From contig CALXLD010000042.1 of the NCBI GenBank assembly GCA_944389105.1, positions 1 to 64,000 on the forward strand: a DNA stretch of 64,000 nt. The letters are read 5' to 3'. This DNA comes from an uncultured Spirochaetaceae bacterium. GTDB lineage: Bacteria > Spirochaetota > Spirochaetia > Sphaerochaetales > Sphaerochaetaceae. Below the pieces are notes generated by a model. That model was not told the DNA's origin. It was given only the letters and a program-made list of their open reading frames with translations, and ran no database searches. The position numbers and the translations under genes were made by a program. This document shows, in pieces, positions 60,249-64,000 of this stretch. Position 1 is the stretch's first letter. The number at the start of each line of letters is the position of its first letter.

Positions 60249-60982
60249 TTGAAAACGATCAACCAACAAGCCGAAGGAGAAAAGAAGGTCAATGAGAATA
60301 ACCTTGATAAAATTCTAGTACAAGAGCTGGAAAGGATTAAGGAATGCGGGGAAAAGATAAACCTTGCAGAAATAGAAAGACGAACGAGGATTAGCAGATC
60401 CATACTACGAAGATGGAAAAGGAATGGGTATGTCCTCCGTCCATCAAGAACGGGATGGAGGGCTGGTAAAAGCAAGCTTAATGGCTTTTCCGAGACAGTT
60501 GATTCATATCTACGCAATGGTGTAACGAATTCGTCTGTGATTTTTGAGAGGGCCCGAAAGCTTGTATACGATGGAGGAATCTCAATACTGAAGGACTATA
60601 TCCATCACCACAGAGATCTTGTGCCTGCACCAAGGCATGCCGTAGAACCCAAAGGAAACCGTGGAAGACGATACACTACCGGGCGTGGCGACTACCGCCA
60701 AATGGATTGGGGCTTTGTGGATGTAATGGATTGGAAGGAGATACCTGGAGGTGTGCATGCTTCGTCATGGTTTGTCATCATTGCGGGTTCAGGTATATAG
60801 AGTTCTTTCCTAATGCCAGACAAGAGAATCTTTTCATAGGAATGATACATCATTCATTCACACTGATGGGAATACCCAGACGAGTACTTACGGACAATAT
60901 CTTTGAAGCCGAGTTAATTCAGCCAAACGGTTGGTTATTTTGTACCGGTCCTAACAATATTAAAATACATAATTCTTGTTAA
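60249..60982 (+). pseudogene. IS21-like transposase (IstA) remnant
   Basis: The first frame (60249-60800) has an IstA-type N-terminus: a helix-turn-helix (INLAEIERRTRISRSILRRW), then DGGISILKDYI, then the start of the DDE core GDYRQMDWGFVDV. It breaks near 60785-60795. The core goes on in another frame as FRYIEFFPNARQENLF and LMGIPRRVLTDN, then loses similarity near 60900. No istB and no terminal repeats were found. It is a dead, truncated copy and marks this segment as a site of insertion and decay. Confidence 0.75.
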
Positions 60983-61026
60983 TAAAAAAAAATAGTCTAC
61001 CTTATTAATGAAGAAGGAGATTAACT

Positions 61027-61941
61027 ATGAAGAAAATATTTCTTGTGTTCTCTTTGGTTTTATTGCTGCTTTCTAATATCAGTGCTGCCATAACAATTGG
61101 CTTTGATGAAATAAAAGATCTGCCTGTTATTGAGATGGAGGAAAACTCAGGAAGGGTCAGGACACCATCATGCAAATTTTATGATTTTCGTTTTTCTCTA
61201 ACAGCTGATAATCCGCTAAGCTCTTCTGCTCCATTTGTTCGTGATAGAAATGAAATAACTCACTTGATTCCATTTGTTGTTAACCTGGCTTCATTTGAAC
61301 TGAATAGCGTTTATGATGATTCAAGATTCAAAATTTATGCCAACGTTTACCCTACAAGTGCTTCTTCTATTGCTCAGGCTGTTGAGCTTGGTTTTGAAGA
61401 TAGCTATATACACTATTTTGATGGTTACCCTCTCTTCTTGGTGGCTTTGGGGGATTTCAGTATAGAAATCAGAATATTGGATACGGTTGACAACAGGGTT
61501 TATGGACACACATATGATTTTGCTACAGAGTTGCAATCTACAAAAAAACCTGGTGAGTTCTTGATTTGTTCAGAAAATAATCCAGAGTATGAACCGCTTT
61601 CTGGGATGGATATTTATCTGCAAGCTCCTGGTACAATCGGGCATGGAGTCGTAATTAAATATGACCCGACAGTTTCTGATGATTTCATAGAAAGCAGAAT
61701 TGATATTGCATCTCCTGCGGATGATGATTTAATTCATAATCTGAATTGGATTTCATGGGTTCCTGGAGGTTCTACAAAAATACTTTCAGATGCTGCGGCT
61801 GGTTCTTATGCGCTTGTCTATCACTATTACTCATCGCCGGATTCAATAGTTTTTTCGTTTGCAAATTATGCTGGTGCAACAAGTGTTTCTGATGAGGCTG
61901 GTGATCAAATTTGGATAGAGCGATTTGAGGTTGTAGATTAA
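61027..61941 (+). CDS. Secreted protein of unknown function
   Basis: A 304-aa protein with a classical signal peptide (MKKIFLVFSLVLLLLSNISAA, about 1-21) and no lipobox, so periplasmic or outer surface. The mature part is beta-rich, with aromatic strands (FYDFRFSLTADNP; DSYIHYFDGYPLFLVALGDFSIEI) and a low-charge C-terminal domain (YALVYHYYSSPDSIVFSFANYAG). I recognise no family. GAAGGAG lies 7 nt before the ATG. It stands alone downstream of the transposase remnant. Confidence 0.75.
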   Translation: MKKIFLVFSLVLLLLSNISAAITIGFDEIKDLPVIEMEENSGRVRTPSCKFYDFRFSLTADNPLSSSAPFVRDRNEITHLIPFVVNLASFELNSVYDDSRFKIYANVYPTSASSIAQAVELGFEDSYIHYFDGYPLFLVALGDFSIEIRILDTVDNRVYGHTYDFATELQSTKKPGEFLICSENNPEYEPLSGMDIYLQAPGTIGHGVVIKYDPTVSDDFIESRIDIASPADDDLIHNLNWISWVPGGSTKILSDAAAGSYALVYHYYSSPDSIVFSFANYAGATSVSDEAGDQIWIERFEVVD

Positions 61942-61943
61942 TA

Positions 61944-62168
61944 TCATACCTTCATTCTGATGTTCTCAGCTTTCTCTGCCAGATCTTCCTGGAGTTCAGT
62001 TGCATGAGCTTCAGAATCTGCATGGTCATATATGGCTAATCCATAACAGAGCCGGGGAAGGGCAGATGTTGCCAGTCTCCGGTTTCGCTGTCCTATGAAT
62101 ATTTCACCGGAGAGGCTTTTGGTTTTGTGGCTTTTGTAGATTCTCTTCGTGAAAACTGGTTTGAGTTT
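61944..62168 (-). other. Probable coding remnant, unassigned
   Basis: A stop-free frame of 74 codons with no ATG start, read on the minus strand, including GEIFIGQRNRRLATSALPRL and AIYDHADSEAHATELQEDLA. Composition is typical of a real C-terminus, but I cannot name the family. The rest of 62169-62430 holds no gene; AGGAAG before 62431 is the next ribosome site. Confidence 0.3.
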
Positions 62169-62430
62169 TTATTCTTACAGTAATATAATACTCCGTAAAA
62201 GAATTAGTGATAGCAATGCTGTCTGCTAGGTGATTTGTTTTAAGTGAGACTTCTTATTCTAGAATAGTAGCTATCGAAGATGATTTGAGCCTAACTGAAA
62301 ATGCTGTTAATCGGGATATGCTAAGTCGAGAGCCATGTTTTCTGGTTTTTAGAGGGGTGTCAAAAGGCTTCCTAACGCTATCTGTTTGATTGGATAGAAA
62401 TGGGGGTTGTAAGTTATTAGGAAGAATAGA

Positions 62431-63279
62431 ATGGGAATTCTTTTTATAGCTGCCATTATCATTCTGTTAGTGAGGATAATAGTCAAATCCTCAGACAGCA
62501 ATAACTCTCAGAATAGTAGCAGTTCAACAATCCGATTTACTGAAAGTATCGAAGAAAGGGGTATAAGAGGTGAATTGGAAGTTTCCTATATTGTTGACTG
62601 GGTTTGTACTAGTATCAATGCAATTCCAATAAGGAATCTGTATCTGCCTTGGCCAGATGGCAGCACCTCTCAAATTGATGAACTTATAATTGCTCCTAGC
62701 GGAATCTATGTTATTGAGATGAAGAACTATAAAGGCTGGATATTCGGTAATGAGAACAACCAGTACTGGACACAGGTTCTATACAAAGGCTATAGAGGAG
62801 ATTCAACAAAGAATAGACTATATAATCCAATCCGGCAGAATGCCTCACATATTTCTTGTCTCAGGAAGAATCTCAGGTGGTATAAAGGTCCGATTCATTC
62901 ACTTATAGTTTTCAGTGATGAAGCTGAATTCAAGGATGTTACATTTTCCTCGTTGGATGTATATGTGCTTTATGAAAGTGATCTTAATCGTACGGTACGG
63001 GAAATTGATTCTGCGTATAAAGATAGCCTCTCCGAGAACGAAATGAATGATATACGTACTAATCTCCTGCAAGTCTCTTCCGGTACTGATAGCACACATC
63101 ATGTAGAGAAGATATATCAGCGGCTTGCAGAAAAGGAAGAACGCCTCGAGAAGGGACTTTGCCCTCGTTGCGGCGCACCTCTTGTCGTACGGACAGCAAA
63201 GAAAGGACCGAATGCTGGTTCCCGTTTTTTAGGCTGCTCTAGATATCCTGATTGCAGGTATACAAAGAACATAGATTGA
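62431..63279 (+). CDS. NERD-domain protein with C-terminal zinc ribbon
   Basis: A 282-aa protein. One N-terminal membrane helix (about 2-17) is followed by a NERD nuclease-related domain (about 40-160): RGIRGELEVSYIVDW, DGSTSQIDELIIAPSGIYVIEMKNYKGWIFG with the Asp and ExK residues of the restriction-nuclease-like core. The C-terminus (about 240-282) is a topoisomerase-type zinc ribbon (CPRCGAPLVVRTAKKG ... FLGCSRYPDCRYTKNID). A DNA-processing role at the membrane is plausible; such genes are common in accessory regions. AGGAAG precedes the ATG. Confidence 0.85.
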   Translation: MGILFIAAIIILLVRIIVKSSDSNNSQNSSSSTIRFTESIEERGIRGELEVSYIVDWVCTSINAIPIRNLYLPWPDGSTSQIDELIIAPSGIYVIEMKNYKGWIFGNENNQYWTQVLYKGYRGDSTKNRLYNPIRQNASHISCLRKNLRWYKGPIHSLIVFSDEAEFKDVTFSSLDVYVLYESDLNRTVREIDSAYKDSLSENEMNDIRTNLLQVSSGTDSTHHVEKIYQRLAEKEERLEKGLCPRCGAPLVVRTAKKGPNAGSRFLGCSRYPDCRYTKNID

Positions 63280-63649
63280 TTAGCCGCATTCTGCAGATTA
63301 AGAAGAGAATTTTCTGGAATTTCTTTGGGCAGTCTTTCATGAGATATTTTCTGATATATTTTTCTGTGAATGTAGATAGCTATATCTGATTGAACGAGGA
63401 TAACGAGGATAGGAATTGTCATATGATTTTACAGCGTATCCCACCGTCTATTAACAAGTGGTATTCATAATAAAGCTTCGGGGAAAAGGCCGATTTTCAC
63501 AGAATTCTTCACAATGGTTTTTGTTCGGAAAAATCCGTGTTGTGTCTGAGGCTTCATAATCCCTGATTGGAACCTGCCCAAATAGATATTTACTTGTACA
63601 GTTGCAGAGCTTAGGTGTTTTACGTTTATGGTATTGCGAAGAAGAATCT
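63280..63649. other. Intergenic stretch without a recognised gene
   Basis: About 370 nt between the NERD gene and radC. Seen only: a short direct repeat GAGGATAAC-GAGGATA near 63397-63415 and small hairpins such as CGGAAAAATCCG. The minus-strand open frame overlapping the NERD gene looks like a shadow. Confidence 0.4.
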
Positions 63650-64000
63650 TTACATTAGCCCATGTTCTAGGAAGGAGTAGTATCTGTCAGCTGAGAAGAC
63701 CAGATGGTCCAGTACTTTTATTCCCAGTATTTCCCCGCATTTAATTATTCTTCGTGTCACATCCTTGTCATCTTCAGATGGTTCAACGTTTCCCGATGGA
63801 TGATTATGTGCAATTGCTATTGCTGCGGCTCGGCGCTTGAGCGGTTCAGAAAAGACTTCTCTTGGGTGGACAATGGTCCTGTTTAATAAACCTACGGTTG
63901 ATACAATTGTTCCTATTGATTCATGGGCACCATTCATCATGACTACTATCAAGGACTCCTGATCTCTTGTCGCAAAGTGGCGTACTTCAAGGTAGATATC
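63650..64000 (-). CDS. radC: RadC/MPN domain protein, 5' end outside window
   Basis: The last 116 codons of a RadC (UPF0758) protein, open through the window edge. The JAMM/MPN metal motif is intact: AIAIAHNHPSGNVEPSEDDKDVTRRI, with HxHPSG...SxxD. GIKVLDHLVFSADRYYSF is the family ending. The helix-hairpin-helix N-terminus would be outside. RadC is not a repair protein as once named; relatives are often found in mobile or accessory DNA. Confidence in the family is high. Confidence 0.92.
   Translation of the reverse strand, partial: DIYLEVRHFATRDQESLIVVMMNGAHESIGTIVSTVGLLNRTIVHPREVFSEPLKRRAAAIAIAHNHPSGNVEPSEDDKDVTRRIIKCGEILGIKVLDHLVFSADRYYSFLEHGLM

Noticed and set aside
63117-63422. 101-aa minus-strand frame after the NERD gene
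   Set aside because: Half of it is antisense to the zinc-ribbon coding sequence, and composition is that of a shadow frame.

Overview
The window reads as chromosome of a host-associated, diderm spirochaete, probably near Sphaerochaeta/Treponema; this is an inference from gene content and order, not from a marker tree. The ribosomal operon runs rpsN-rpsH-rplF-rplR-rpsE-rpmD-rplO-secY-rpmJ-rpsM-rpsK-rpoA-rplQ with no adk/map/infA after secY and no rpsD before rpoA. Lnt and several lipoproteins point to a lipoprotein-rich envelope, and RNase Y, YmdB and RicT occur together. G+C is moderate and drops towards the 3' end.

Layout. 1-6340: 3' part of the S10/spc/alpha ribosomal cluster, closed by a strong terminator. 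6.4-24.4 kb: RNase Y-YmdB, PTS enzyme I, Der-HAD-coiled-coil operon, a 2-hydroxyacid dehydrogenase, grpE-dnaK-dnaJ-rlmB, a divergent PurD, Dus and RicT. 24.4-30.3 kb: rpsT-HU-lnt-cinA and rho-rpmE, the latter closed by a perfect hairpin terminator. 30.3-34.7 kb: a tightly overlapping operon with a catalytically degenerate galactokinase homologue, a frameshifted surE, a YcgN-like Cys protein, nifS, nifU and an XRE regulator. 34.7-48.9 kb: mostly single genes (TGS-uridine kinase, DUF4186, divergent tungsten aldehyde oxidoreductase, YfcE, alpha/beta hydrolase, BrkB, CcdA-thioredoxin-discoidin, heparinase II/III, Fe-alcohol dehydrogenase, half-VOC, YjjG, HdeD). 48.9-56.6 kb: a complete histidine operon in enterobacterial order (GDCBHAFI, with fused HisB and HisIE) plus a pentapeptide-repeat gene. 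56.6-64 kb: an A+T-richer accessory segment with surface lipoproteins, an IS21-like transposase remnant, a broken HU copy, a NERD/zinc-ribbon protein and a RadC fragment running off the end.

Two regulatory signals stand out. First, the his operon is preceded by a 14-codon leader ORF with three consecutive His codons and mutually exclusive antiterminator/terminator hairpins, a classical ribosome-mediated attenuator. Second, ten genes that begin transcription units and lack a Shine-Dalgarno sequence carry a -10-like hexamer 12 or 13 nt before the start codon. That predicts leaderless mRNAs; housekeeping genes in the same window have good Shine-Dalgarno sites and ordinary leaders. Gene starts were adjusted with this in mind.

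No rRNA, tRNA, CRISPR array or intact transposon was seen.
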